The notes under the pieces are model-generated. The model saw nothing but the letters and a program-made list of their open reading frames with translations, ran no database searches and was not told where the DNA came from. A stretch of DNA of 64,000 nucleotides from CAYPTB01 sp964413535 (GTDB lineage Bacteria; Planctomycetota; UBA1135; GCA-002686595), in NCBI GenBank assembly GCA_964413535.1, contig CAYPTB010000004.1:123082-187081 (forward strand). Reading direction: 5' to 3'. This document shows, one piece after another, positions 1 through 6,883 of this stretch. Position 1 is the stretch's first letter. Every line of letters begins with the position of its first letter. A program made the position numbers and the translations under genes.

Positions 1-924
1 GTTCTGTGCCTTCTTGCCGATGTTGTCTGAAAAATTTGTAAGCAGAATCACTGCTTCGTCACCCTTACCTTGGGTGGCACCAACTGGGTTGCCGCACGAT
101 GGGTCGGGAGAAGAAAAGCTATCAGCAAACACGGCGTCAACAATGCCGGGGCTAGGAAGGTATTCGGGAGTACTAGCAAGACCCTGCATCTCAACACTTG
201 GTTCACAACCCGGACTGGTTGGATCGGTGTTTTCGGGTCCATCCACTTGCAAGAAGTCTCCGAGCGGAATTACACGAACGGGATGCTCTCTTTCAATCCT
301 CAGGCAGGCGCGCCCAAGAAACACGTTTGCATGGTCGATTGCGGCATCAATGTCTTCGACAGTCGTGGATGGATTCGAACCATCCGCTTCGGTCACAATC
401 CAGCATCTGACAGTAAGGATGTCCATATATATGATTTGCGTATACGTCCCTGGCGTACCAATTGAACTAAGCCGAAGTTGTAGCGCTCCAGCCGAACTGA
501 TGTCCGCCGACGGGATCCATCCAATTGATGCAATCATGCTCGCATGTGCGAAGTGAACAATCGCTTGTGAAGGCAACTCGGTTAGTTGCGAATCAACCAA
601 CAGACTCAACTCCTCATGAGAGGCGATTGTGTGTCTGCCGATTTCGGTTTCAATATGAATGTCCATCAAGTTCAGAAGGTGCTGATTGTCAGCGGGCACG
701 GTTAGCCGCAGTTCCGCACCCTTGTCGGGCACTAATAGACCTAGATGCAGGGTATAACGGACGCCTTGAATATCGCCCGATACGAGAAACGGCTCGGGTT
801 GTGGGTCCTGGCGGGCAGCCGGATCGTGAAGTTCTATCGTGGCAGGTACGGCGGGAACTCGATCCGACTCTACTAGATTGAGCATTGTGGCGGTACTCGC
901 GATGAGCATCAGAACGGTGGGCAT
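1..924 (-). CDS. Exported protein, C-terminus beyond window; possible metalloprotease leader region
   Basis: The frame is open for 308 codons from its ATG at 924 down to the first base of the window, so the C-terminus is missing. A strong ribosome site, GGAGGT, ends four bases before the ATG and decides the start. The N-terminus (MPTVLMLIASTATMLNLV) resembles a short signal peptide. Residues 191-210 read as a helix of the type A-N-x-F-x-x-A-C-x-R-I, which resembles the segment before the zinc site in secreted M12/reprolysin-like metallopeptidases. No HExxH falls inside the window, so that family assignment is only a guess. Base composition is visibly more AT-rich than in the neighbouring genes, with codons such as ATA and TTA, which suggests relatively recent acquisition. 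The gene lies downstream of, and in the same direction as, another exported protein. Confidence 0.7.
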   Translation of the reverse strand, partial: MPTVLMLIASTATMLNLVESDRVPAVPATIELHDPAARQDPQPEPFLVSGDIQGVRYTLHLGLLVPDKGAELRLTVPADNQHLLNLMDIHIETEIGRHTIASHEELSLLVDSQLTELPSQAIVHFAHASMIASIGWIPSADISSAGALQLRLSSIGTPGTYTQIIYMDILTVRCWIVTEADGSNPSTTVEDIDAAIDHANVFLGRACLRIEREHPVRVIPLGDFLQVDGPENTDPTSPGCEPSVEMQGLASTPEYLPSPGIVDAVFADSFSSPDPSCGNPVGATQGKGDEAVILLTNFSDNIGKKAQN

Positions 925-1025
925 CGTTACCTCCGAAAGCTAGTTGTTGTCTTGTGTGCCGGCCCGCTACTATTTATGGGGGCTACCCACGATTCGGAGA
1001 TGCGGGTCCATGATGACAACAAACC

Positions 1026-1126
1026 GTTAGCAATCGGAACCCTCGGCGGGGGAGGGCCGTCGCGCTCAGCGCGCCCTGTGCGGCGCTCACGTGCCCGTCA
1101 GTGGGGTCCTTCGACGGGAAATCGGA
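1026..1126. repeat. Dispersed intergenic repeat, short copy A
   Basis: About 100 bases starting at GCAATCGGAACCCTCGGCGG match two longer copies at 39668-39878 and 62547-62759. The shared core includes GTCGCGCTCAGCGCG and a GTGCCCGTCAG stretch. This copy lacks an internal segment of about 16 bases present in the other two. It sits between two leftward genes and no coding frame is shared by all three copies. Confidence 0.6.
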
Positions 1127-1140
1127 TCGCTGATCCGCAG

Positions 1141-1178
1141 GTGGCTCGCCATGTCGGTCAAGCGGCATGGCGAGCCAC
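1141..1178. terminator. Perfect 13-bp inverted repeat, likely terminator of the gene at 1241
   Basis: The arms 1141-1153 (GTGGCTCGCCATG) and 1166-1178 (CATGGCGAGCCAC) are exact complements around a 12-base loop. Partly matching GATCC bases on both sides extend the symmetry. The hairpin lies 63 bases past the stop of the leftward gene 1241-1693 and has no T-run, as is common in GC-rich bacteria. A protein-binding palindrome is the alternative. Confidence 0.55.
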
Positions 1179-1240
1179 GAGGATCCACACGCCCCCCCCT
1201 GCGTGCACGCGGAATTGAGGGCTTCCTAAGATCGAACGAC

Positions 1241-1693
1241 CTACACTTCGTCTGAGCAGGGGCACGTCGTCGACATCGAGACTAGTTGCACGTTTTTCAG
1301 AATCACGATCTTCCTAGTCAAGGTGGGGTCCGTGCTACACACTTGCTTCTCCCACACATATATGATTAGAAGAACGTATTCATCATAGCAGGTAACTTCT
1401 CCCTCGGGCGTTGGGCATGTGCGGAACTTTCGAAGGGTAATCTCCTTACTCCATGAGCCCTGAAACAACGGAACCCAGGTGCCGGAGCAGAATCGTCCCA
1501 AGGGTCCAATCGTCGGTTTCGGTCTCGGGGAACGCGGAGGGGCGGGTGCGCTGACACTCGGAGGAGGATTCTGCGTGATGGACCCGGTGGTTGCCTGAGC
1601 AGCCGGGACGGCGGGACTTGCTGCGGCCGCCAGAAGTCCGAGCAACAGGGCTACCAGCAGGACGACGGCGGACGATAGAGCGCGCGAGGTCAT
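1241..1693 (-). CDS. Small exported cysteine-containing protein of unknown function
   Basis: This encodes 150 residues with a clear Sec signal peptide: a short basic start (MTSRALSSA), a hydrophobic run rich in V and L to about residue 23, and a small-residue cleavage zone around residues 24-33. A proline-rich linker follows at residues 43-60, with PPPSV and PRPKP stretches. The mature part (about 65-150) holds seven cysteines, including a terminal C-P-C, compatible with disulfides outside the cytoplasm. I do not recognise the family. It lies between two other exported proteins in the same direction and is followed by a strong hairpin at 1141-1178, so it is probably transcribed on its own or with the gene at 2012. 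Confidence 0.6.
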   Translation of the reverse strand: MTSRALSSAVVLLVALLLGLLAAAASPAVPAAQATTGSITQNPPPSVSAPAPPRSPRPKPTIGPLGRFCSGTWVPLFQGSWSKEITLRKFRTCPTPEGEVTCYDEYVLLIIYVWEKQVCSTDPTLTRKIVILKNVQLVSMSTTCPCSDEV

Positions 1694-1911
1694 GATTGTT
1701 TCTCCCAGACTGGTGAATCAGTTCTTGCGACGTAAACGCCAACGCGCGGTGCGATGGCGGCACGTCCGTCTTTCGCGTGGGGCCGCGCGTCATGACACTC
1801 GCATTCGTAACGCGGCGGGCCGTAGGTGAGTGGCGACACAGTAGGTGCTGCGCGTTCCGAGGCGCTACAAGGGCCACTGAGCCTGGCAACGGACTCGCCC
1901 GTTACGAGCGA

Positions 1912-1938
1912 GGCCGACGACCTGCGTTGCCGTCGGCC
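1912..1938. terminator. Hairpin downstream of the gene at 2012
   Basis: GGCCGACG (1912-1919) pairs with CGTCGGCC (1931-1938) around an 11-base loop, about 74 bases past the stop of the leftward gene ending at 2012. It has no T-run. The rest of 1694-2011 shows no supported gene on either strand. Confidence 0.4.
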
Positions 1939-2011
1939 CGAAGGATGTCACCTGCCAGCTTGCGCGAGCGGCGACAGGACGAATGATGCGTTAGCGGGCC
2001 TCTATCCCGGT

Positions 2012-2803
2012 CTACTTGAACGCAGGTCCGTAGTAGGGGGTCTGGTAGAAGACGAGGTCGGTCAGCACATCGCCGTCCTTGGATACATCGACCTGAAGGT
2101 CGCCGACGGTGTCGTCTAAGGTCTCCCCCCGGTGCACCGTAACAGCCTTGTCGCCCACGATGATCGTGATGTGATCGGCCGTCCACACAACCGTCAGGTT
2201 GCCCTTGCGAGCCACGAGCGACGGGCCCGATTCCACTGCGATGACATCGATTCCCTCCGAGGCGGGGACAGACCCCTGCTGCCGTAGCAGGAAGAGGAAC
2301 AGGGGACGACTGTCGTTCGCGAGCTCGCTGGGGACCACGATCCGAAACGACATGATTCCCGATCCGGAGAAGGCTCCATGAGCCAAGATGCCGGCCGGGC
2401 GATTCTCTTCCGTTCCCACCAGGAGGGTAGCGAGGCTTCCGGGCTCTCCCGCGAGCAGGATTTCCAAGACTTGGCCACCGTCAAGGTCGTCGCTGCCCTC
2501 GACCACGACGTCGCTGCCGCCCCCGCCAGAGAGCACCGGTTGACCGATCACGACGCCGCCGCCGGTGCCACCAGACACTACCGGTTGACTGGTCACAACG
2601 CCGCCAGCTCCACCGGCCAGCGCTCGACCGGTCACCCCGCCGCCGGCGCCACCTCCAGAAACCACCGGCTGACTGACGACGCCGCCACCGCTCCCGCTAC
2701 TGAACATTCGAACGAACCCGCCTCCAGACGCTGCATCGCCGTACGCTGCCAGCGGAGCCGATAGCGTGGGAATCAAGACCAAGCCAATTAGCACGCTACG
2801 CAT
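2012..2803 (-). CDS. Exported glycine/valine-repeat protein of unknown function
   Basis: I place the start at the ATG at 2803, giving 263 residues that begin with a signal peptide (MRSVLIGLVLIPTLSAPLAA). A longer frame reaches 3040, but its first 79 residues run antisense into the kinase gene and look non-coding. Residues about 25-105 are a low-complexity region of repeated S-Q-P-V-[VL]-S-G-G units separated by glycine-valine stretches. The rest is a beta-rich globular part of about 150 residues. It lies 133 bases downstream of the kinase gene in the same direction and could be the last gene of the sigma-factor operon. I know no family with this layout. Confidence 0.6.
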   Translation of the reverse strand: MRSVLIGLVLIPTLSAPLAAYGDAASGGGFVRMFSSGSGGGVVSQPVVSGGGAGGGVTGRALAGGAGGVVTSQPVVSGGTGGGVVIGQPVLSGGGGSDVVVEGSDDLDGGQVLEILLAGEPGSLATLLVGTEENRPAGILAHGAFSGSGIMSFRIVVPSELANDSRPLFLFLLRQQGSVPASEGIDVIAVESGPSLVARKGNLTVVWTADHITIIVGDKAVTVHRGETLDDTVGDLQVDVSKDGDVLTDLVFYQTPYYGPAFK

Positions 2804-2936
2804 TGTTGGAACCGCCTTACTTGGTTGCCATGTGCTTGATGTGTCGTCGGCCGTTCCGACGAGCTTCTCTCCTAGAGTTCGGTCTTCGGGTGCGGCGATG
2901 ACAGCGATTTCCCAGAGGCCCGCGGATCCGACTGCG

Positions 2937-4442
2937 TCAATGCGCGCGGGCCTGCGGGACCACGATCGCCCACACGCCGGCGAAGTCATCCCGGAGCGCC
3001 GGCCACAGCTTCTGAACGAACCGGGGCTCGTACTCGACAAGTCGTTCGAACTCCCCGCTCCGTTCGCGACCGCCGTGGGGGGCGGCTAGGGGGCCGCAGT
3101 AGGTGTCTGTGACTAGTTCAAGAACATCGGATTCAAGAGCTACTGGAGGTCCGATGTCACGGAGCATGGTCTCGACCGCATCAAGGTCGGAAAGCTCTGT
3201 TCTTCGACAGAGCAAGATCAACGCGTGGGTCTCCTCAGGAGCCTGGAGCTCGGCGCAGAGGCTCGCTTCGGGGTACTGGAGTACAGATCGAAGCACCTGC
3301 ATCGTGCCATCCGCGGGGTAGAGACGATCGATAGTTCCGCGCGAGGTCACGTGAAACAGGACGGGGAAGCAAGGCTCGTCAAACGTCGCGCTCAGCTGAA
3401 TGGCCTCGCCGGTGTACAGGGGAAGATCATGAGGAGTAAACTCCCTGAGTTCCTTACTGCCGGATGGAAGGTAGCCGAGCGTCAGGGAGCCACGCACTCG
3501 GCGCTGTAGAGGTTCAGCGTCTTCGGTGCGATCACGTGTTGCGGCGTCGATTGGCCCGCGATATGCCAGAAAGCTGGCTGCCGCTACTACCAAACCGACT
3601 AGACCAGCCAATGATGCAATATTGCGCCGCCGCTGGGGGCTGCGGACACGACGCGCAAGCGCGCGCCGGAACGCGTCTGCTGATTGGAATCGGTCCTTCG
3701 GATCAGGTGCGCACGCCCGGTCGATGACCGGCATCAACTGTCGGACGCTCGCGCGAACGTCGTCTGGCGCGTCGGGTGGCAATTCGGGGAACAACTCCGG
3801 ACCAACGCCCGTCAGCATCTCGAAGAGCGTCTTGCCAAGGGCGTAGAAGTCACCGGTCTTGTCAATGCAACCCTCGGGCGGAGCGTAGTGGGGTGTGCCC
3901 CGAGGCGATCCTTGACGGGTCATCGGCCGAACGAGTCCGATGTCGCCAAGCTTGGGCGTGCTTCCAACGAACAGGATGTTCGGCGGCTTCACGTCTCGGT
4001 GAACAAGGCCGTGCCTGTGGAGATGATCCAAGGCATTTAGGACGGCGACGGCGATCTCGATCGCGCGCTCCAACGACAATCTTTCCTCGCGCTGGAGATC
4101 GGTAGCTAGGGATCTCGGCTCATAGTCCTCTGCCGAGAACTTGCGCGCGGTCTCGTAGCCATGCGCGAGCTCCATCACATAGAAGAGATCCTGCCCAGTC
4201 TCACCGTCGTGACGGATGTCGATAAGGTTCGGATGACCCTCGGGAAGAGCGACGAATGCCTTGAGTCCGTCTAGCTCGATGGCAGTCAACGTGGCCTTCG
4301 AGACCACCTTGATCGCGCGGGGGACGCCAGTCTTGGACGTCGCAAGCCATACTGTGCCGAACGCCCCGGACGCGAGTGGCCTCAGCAGCTCGAAGTCGGG
4401 GATGACGGGGCGCTCGTGCTCGGGTGCAGGGCCGTCTGACAC
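2937..4442 (-). CDS. Membrane Ser/Thr protein kinase with DUF4384-like sensor region
   Basis: This is a Hanks-type kinase of 501 residues. The glycine loop is GAFGTV at residues 26-31, the ATP lysine is K45 (AIKVV), the catalytic loop is HRDVKPPN with D150, and the metal-binding motif is DIG with D167 in place of DFG. The P+1 region is GTPHYAPPEG. All catalytic residues are present, so it should be active. A transmembrane helix spans about residues 274-294. The outer part (about 310-500) contains a stretch around FHVTSRGTIDRLYPADG that matches the DUF4384 pattern often fused to or near such kinases. The start is GTG with AGAAGG five bases upstream. It follows the zinc-finger gene after nine bases, so it is co-transcribed with the sigma factor and probably signals to or through it. 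Confidence 0.9.
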   Translation of the reverse strand: MSDGPAPEHERPVIPDFELLRPLASGAFGTVWLATSKTGVPRAIKVVSKATLTAIELDGLKAFVALPEGHPNLIDIRHDGETGQDLFYVMELAHGYETARKFSAEDYEPRSLATDLQREERLSLERAIEIAVAVLNALDHLHRHGLVHRDVKPPNILFVGSTPKLGDIGLVRPMTRQGSPRGTPHYAPPEGCIDKTGDFYALGKTLFEMLTGVGPELFPELPPDAPDDVRASVRQLMPVIDRACAPDPKDRFQSADAFRRALARRVRSPQRRRNIASLAGLVGLVVAAASFLAYRGPIDAATRDRTEDAEPLQRRVRGSLTLGYLPSGSKELREFTPHDLPLYTGEAIQLSATFDEPCFPVLFHVTSRGTIDRLYPADGTMQVLRSVLQYPEASLCAELQAPEETHALILLCRRTELSDLDAVETMLRDIGPPVALESDVLELVTDTYCGPLAAPHGGRERSGEFERLVEYEPRFVQKLWPALRDDFAGVWAIVVPQARAH

Positions 4443-4451
4443 GATTGCCTT

Positions 4452-4706
4452 CTAGGAAGATGGGGCCCGAAGCACACGGGCGGCGCGATCGACTAGCTGC
4501 TCTCGAAGGCCGGGCGCTGTGTCGCGGCGTGCTTCGCGGAGGATGAGGCCGAACTGCTCGCCATCGGCAAGGTCCCGGAGAGCGGACCGGCAGGCCGGGC
4601 AGTCGTCGAGGTGCTTCTGTGCCCGCACACGCGCCGCTTCATCAAGTCGTCGTGCGTGGAACCCGGCGAGGGTCTTCTCGTTCAGATGCTTTCCCGCAGA
4701 GCGCAT
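4452..4706 (-). CDS. Anti-sigma-like zinc-finger protein (zf-HC2 type)
   Basis: This is an 84-residue soluble protein beginning at the ATG at 4706. Residues 32-39 read HLDDCPAC, the H-x3-C-x2-C signature of the zinc-binding anti-sigma fold (ZAS/zf-HC2). No membrane helix follows, so it resembles the short soluble ZAS proteins rather than transmembrane anti-sigma factors. Its start lies two bases after the sigma-factor stop, which implies translational coupling. A longer frame reaches 4928 but lies inside the sigma gene and is ignored. The expected role is to bind the sigma factor and release it on a signal, perhaps through the adjoining kinase. Confidence 0.8.
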   Translation of the reverse strand: MRSAGKHLNEKTLAGFHARRLDEAARVRAQKHLDDCPACRSALRDLADGEQFGLILREARRDTAPGLREQLVDRAARVLRAPSS

Positions 4707-4708
4707 GG

Positions 4709-5287
4709 CTACTCCTCCTCCCGCATCAACGCATCCAAGTGCTCGCGAAGCTTCCGCACGACACGTCCCTTGTACTGCGACACGTGGTTCTCCGGAACTC
4801 CGAGAGTTTCGGCCGTCTTGGCCACGGGCCAGTCCTCGAGCACGGTCAACTGAAACGCCTGGAACGTCAAGGGACGAACCTCCTTGCGCACACGATCCAA
4901 GGCAAGCTGGAGAATGGCCTTGTGCCACTCCTTTTCGTAGAGGAGTTCCACCCCAGGACTGGGGTCCGGAACAACAGAGAGTTCATCGTCGGCACCCGCA
5001 ACCTTCGCGACCTTCCGCCTGCGAGCTTGGTCGACGATGCGGTTCTGGACGATCTTCTTGATCAGGCCCCTGAACGTGCCGCGTGACCGGTCGTAGACGA
5101 ACTTCGGCAGGAGCTTGAGGAGCGCCTGCATGGTCTCCTGCATGACGTCGAGAGCATCGTTCTCGTCGAGCCCCTGCTTGCGAGCGACGCCGAAGGCGAA
5201 GGGGGCGTAGAGCCGGGCGAACTCGTCGGTGTCGCCGTGCTTCGCCCGGTCGATCAGGCTGCTTCGGGTTCTGTCGATGGCCACCAT
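4709..5287 (-). CDS. ECF RNA polymerase sigma factor
   Basis: This is a 192-residue ECF sigma factor. Region 2 is visible around EFARLYAPFAFGVARKQ and D-V-M-Q-E-T, followed by the promoter-melting segment RGTFRGLIKKIVQNRI. Region 4 is a helix-turn-helix around VAKTAETLGVPENHVSQYK. The ATG at 5287 is chosen because GAGGGAG lies just upstream and because the extra 52 residues of the longer frame are low-complexity. It heads an operon of sigma factor, zinc finger and kinase, an arrangement common in Planctomycetota. The 253 bases between it and the divergent zinc-ribbon gene should hold its promoter, but I cannot pick out the site with confidence. Confidence 0.9.
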   Translation of the reverse strand: MVAIDRTRSSLIDRAKHGDTDEFARLYAPFAFGVARKQGLDENDALDVMQETMQALLKLLPKFVYDRSRGTFRGLIKKIVQNRIVDQARRRKVAKVAGADDELSVVPDPSPGVELLYEKEWHKAILQLALDRVRKEVRPLTFQAFQLTVLEDWPVAKTAETLGVPENHVSQYKGRVVRKLREHLDALMREEE

Positions 5288-5540
5288 GGTCTCCCTCGGG
5301 CACGGGGGCTTCGTGCTCGTGGGAGGATTCTGACACCGGTTTCGGGGGTTTGCGGGGCGATCTCCGGGAGACCCGCTGACCCTACGCGAATGGGGGCGCC
5401 TGCCCCCGGCGCAAGCAGTGGCGCTTCCCGGGTGCCGTGTCATCCCGGGGGGCCTGGCCGCGAATCACCGGGGCGTGGCTCATCCGTATTCCAGCGAAGA
5501 GGGTGTCCCGCCCTACCAGCCCGGAAACCGGTGCTCTCAG

Positions 5541-5810
5541 GTGTCGAAGATCCGTCGGGGTGGGAAGCATTGCCCGATCTGTCTCGAACGGTTCCCCATG
5601 AACGCTCGACGAACCCGCCGAGTGCGATTCTGCCCGACATGCAGAGCCAACCAGTCCAGTCGAAAGCGCTGCCGGCACTGCGGCCACGCGTCCATCTGGG
5701 AAACGGTGGGTAGAGCAGCCTGCCAGTCGTGCGGCCTCCATGGCAACAAGAGAGAGGTTCCGCGCGTCCCTCGACGGGAGAACAGCACTCGTTGGGCGCG
5801 GACGACCTGA
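5541..5810 (+). CDS. Small four-knuckle zinc-ribbon protein
   Basis: The protein has 89 residues from the GTG at 5541 and contains four evenly spaced CxxC knuckles: CPIC, CPTC, CRHC and CQSC. This is two paired zinc ribbons, separated by basic stretches (NARRTRRVR, NQSSRKR). Such proteins bind nucleic acid or act as rubredoxin-like scaffolds. The cysteine spacing is too regular to be chance, although the start is uncertain because no strong ribosome site precedes it and a longer in-frame start exists at 5418. It ends 25 bases before the next gene on the same strand, so the two are likely an operon divergent from the sigma-factor operon. No specific family is recognised. Confidence 0.65.
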   Translation: MSKIRRGGKHCPICLERFPMNARRTRRVRFCPTCRANQSSRKRCRHCGHASIWETVGRAACQSCGLHGNKREVPRVPRRENSTRWARTT

Positions 5811-5835
5811 TGGCGAGGCACACGGAGTTCAGATC

Positions 5836-6735
5836 ATGAGCAACTATTCGATCACCCTGACGAAGCAAGGACTGCGTCGGGAAAGTTGGGATCTCGACCG
5901 GGAGGGATCTGTCATCGAGATCATGCCGACGAGCGACGTGTTCGAGTTGCTCCGGTACTGGCACTGGGAGGTCGACGAGATCGACGACGACTACACTCTC
6001 GGCGATCTCGTTCGGTTGCTCCAGAGAGTCGAGGGCATACAGACAATCGGCCCGATGCTGGATTGCGACATCCGCGCGTTCCTCAGTGAAGCCGACCTCG
6101 AGCCGAAGCTCGATTCCGACGAGCCTCTTCGCTTCCTGGAGGTGTACAACCTCGTCGGCCTCACAGCGTACGTCGAAGATCCCGATCGGCCGGACGAGCC
6201 CGATCGCTCGCTTACCCCGGAAGAGGAGGCGCAGGAGAGTCTGCAACACGATGCAGCGTGTCCAGGGCAAGCGCAGCCGTGGGTCCTCTACGACTGCATG
6301 CACGACGACCCGGACACCGGTTTACCGCAACGTCGCCGCCTTCTCCTCGGCGCTTTGCACGGCCGTTGGGTAGCGCCGTACTCCATGGGCCGCGACTTCC
6401 ACGGCTGGGGGCGATGGGATGAGCCCTACTCGGGTTACTTTGCAGAGCACCCGGAGATCGACCCGGGCACGTTCGAGGGCGGTCACGCGCTGCACTGCCG
6501 ACGACTCTGTGACATGCTCCACTACCCGCTCCGCTACAACCCGAGGGTCTCGTTCGAGCCCGAGGGGCGCGTGTCGAGTGGTGAGCCCGCTCTGGACACC
6601 AGCATCACCATCACGTTCGGCGAGTTCGTTCACGCCATCTTCTGGGAGATCGGCTACCAAGGATCTCCCGAGGCTCGCGACGGGTTCAGGGAAGCGCTAC
6701 TTGACCGCGTCAGCGCGCTCGACTCCCTGAGGTAG
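5836..6735 (+). CDS. Acidic cytoplasmic protein of unknown function
   Basis: The ATG at 5836 has GGAG nine bases upstream and gives 299 residues (MSNYSITLTKQG...). An upstream in-frame start at 5740 would overlap the zinc-ribbon gene and is less likely. There is no signal peptide or membrane helix. The sequence is acidic, with tryptophan- and tyrosine-containing segments such as DVFELLRYWHWEVDEID and GRDFHGWGRWDEPYSGYF. I recognise no domain. It sits between the zinc-ribbon gene and the first TPR-CHAT gene, 148 bases before the latter, on the same strand. It could be a partner or substrate of that CHAT protein, but only position suggests this. Confidence 0.7.
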   Translation: MSNYSITLTKQGLRRESWDLDREGSVIEIMPTSDVFELLRYWHWEVDEIDDDYTLGDLVRLLQRVEGIQTIGPMLDCDIRAFLSEADLEPKLDSDEPLRFLEVYNLVGLTAYVEDPDRPDEPDRSLTPEEEAQESLQHDAACPGQAQPWVLYDCMHDDPDTGLPQRRRLLLGALHGRWVAPYSMGRDFHGWGRWDEPYSGYFAEHPEIDPGTFEGGHALHCRRLCDMLHYPLRYNPRVSFEPEGRVSSGEPALDTSITITFGEFVHAIFWEIGYQGSPEARDGFREALLDRVSALDSLR

Positions 6736-6883
6736 CAGCCGTCTCCACGCACAAAACCGGGTGCGGGGTCCGTTGCGTGTTGATGGTCGGAGCCTCGCTG
6801 CCGGAGCCTCCCGCTACCCCGTGTGGCACCGGAGGGCGCGACGCGATTGCGCGAGCGTAGACGCCGGATCTAGGATTCCTGGC

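Noticed and set aside
2937..4442. Pseudokinase, because DIG replaces DFG
   Set aside because: The metal-binding Asp, the catalytic Asp in HRD and the ATP lysine are all present; only the middle residue differs.
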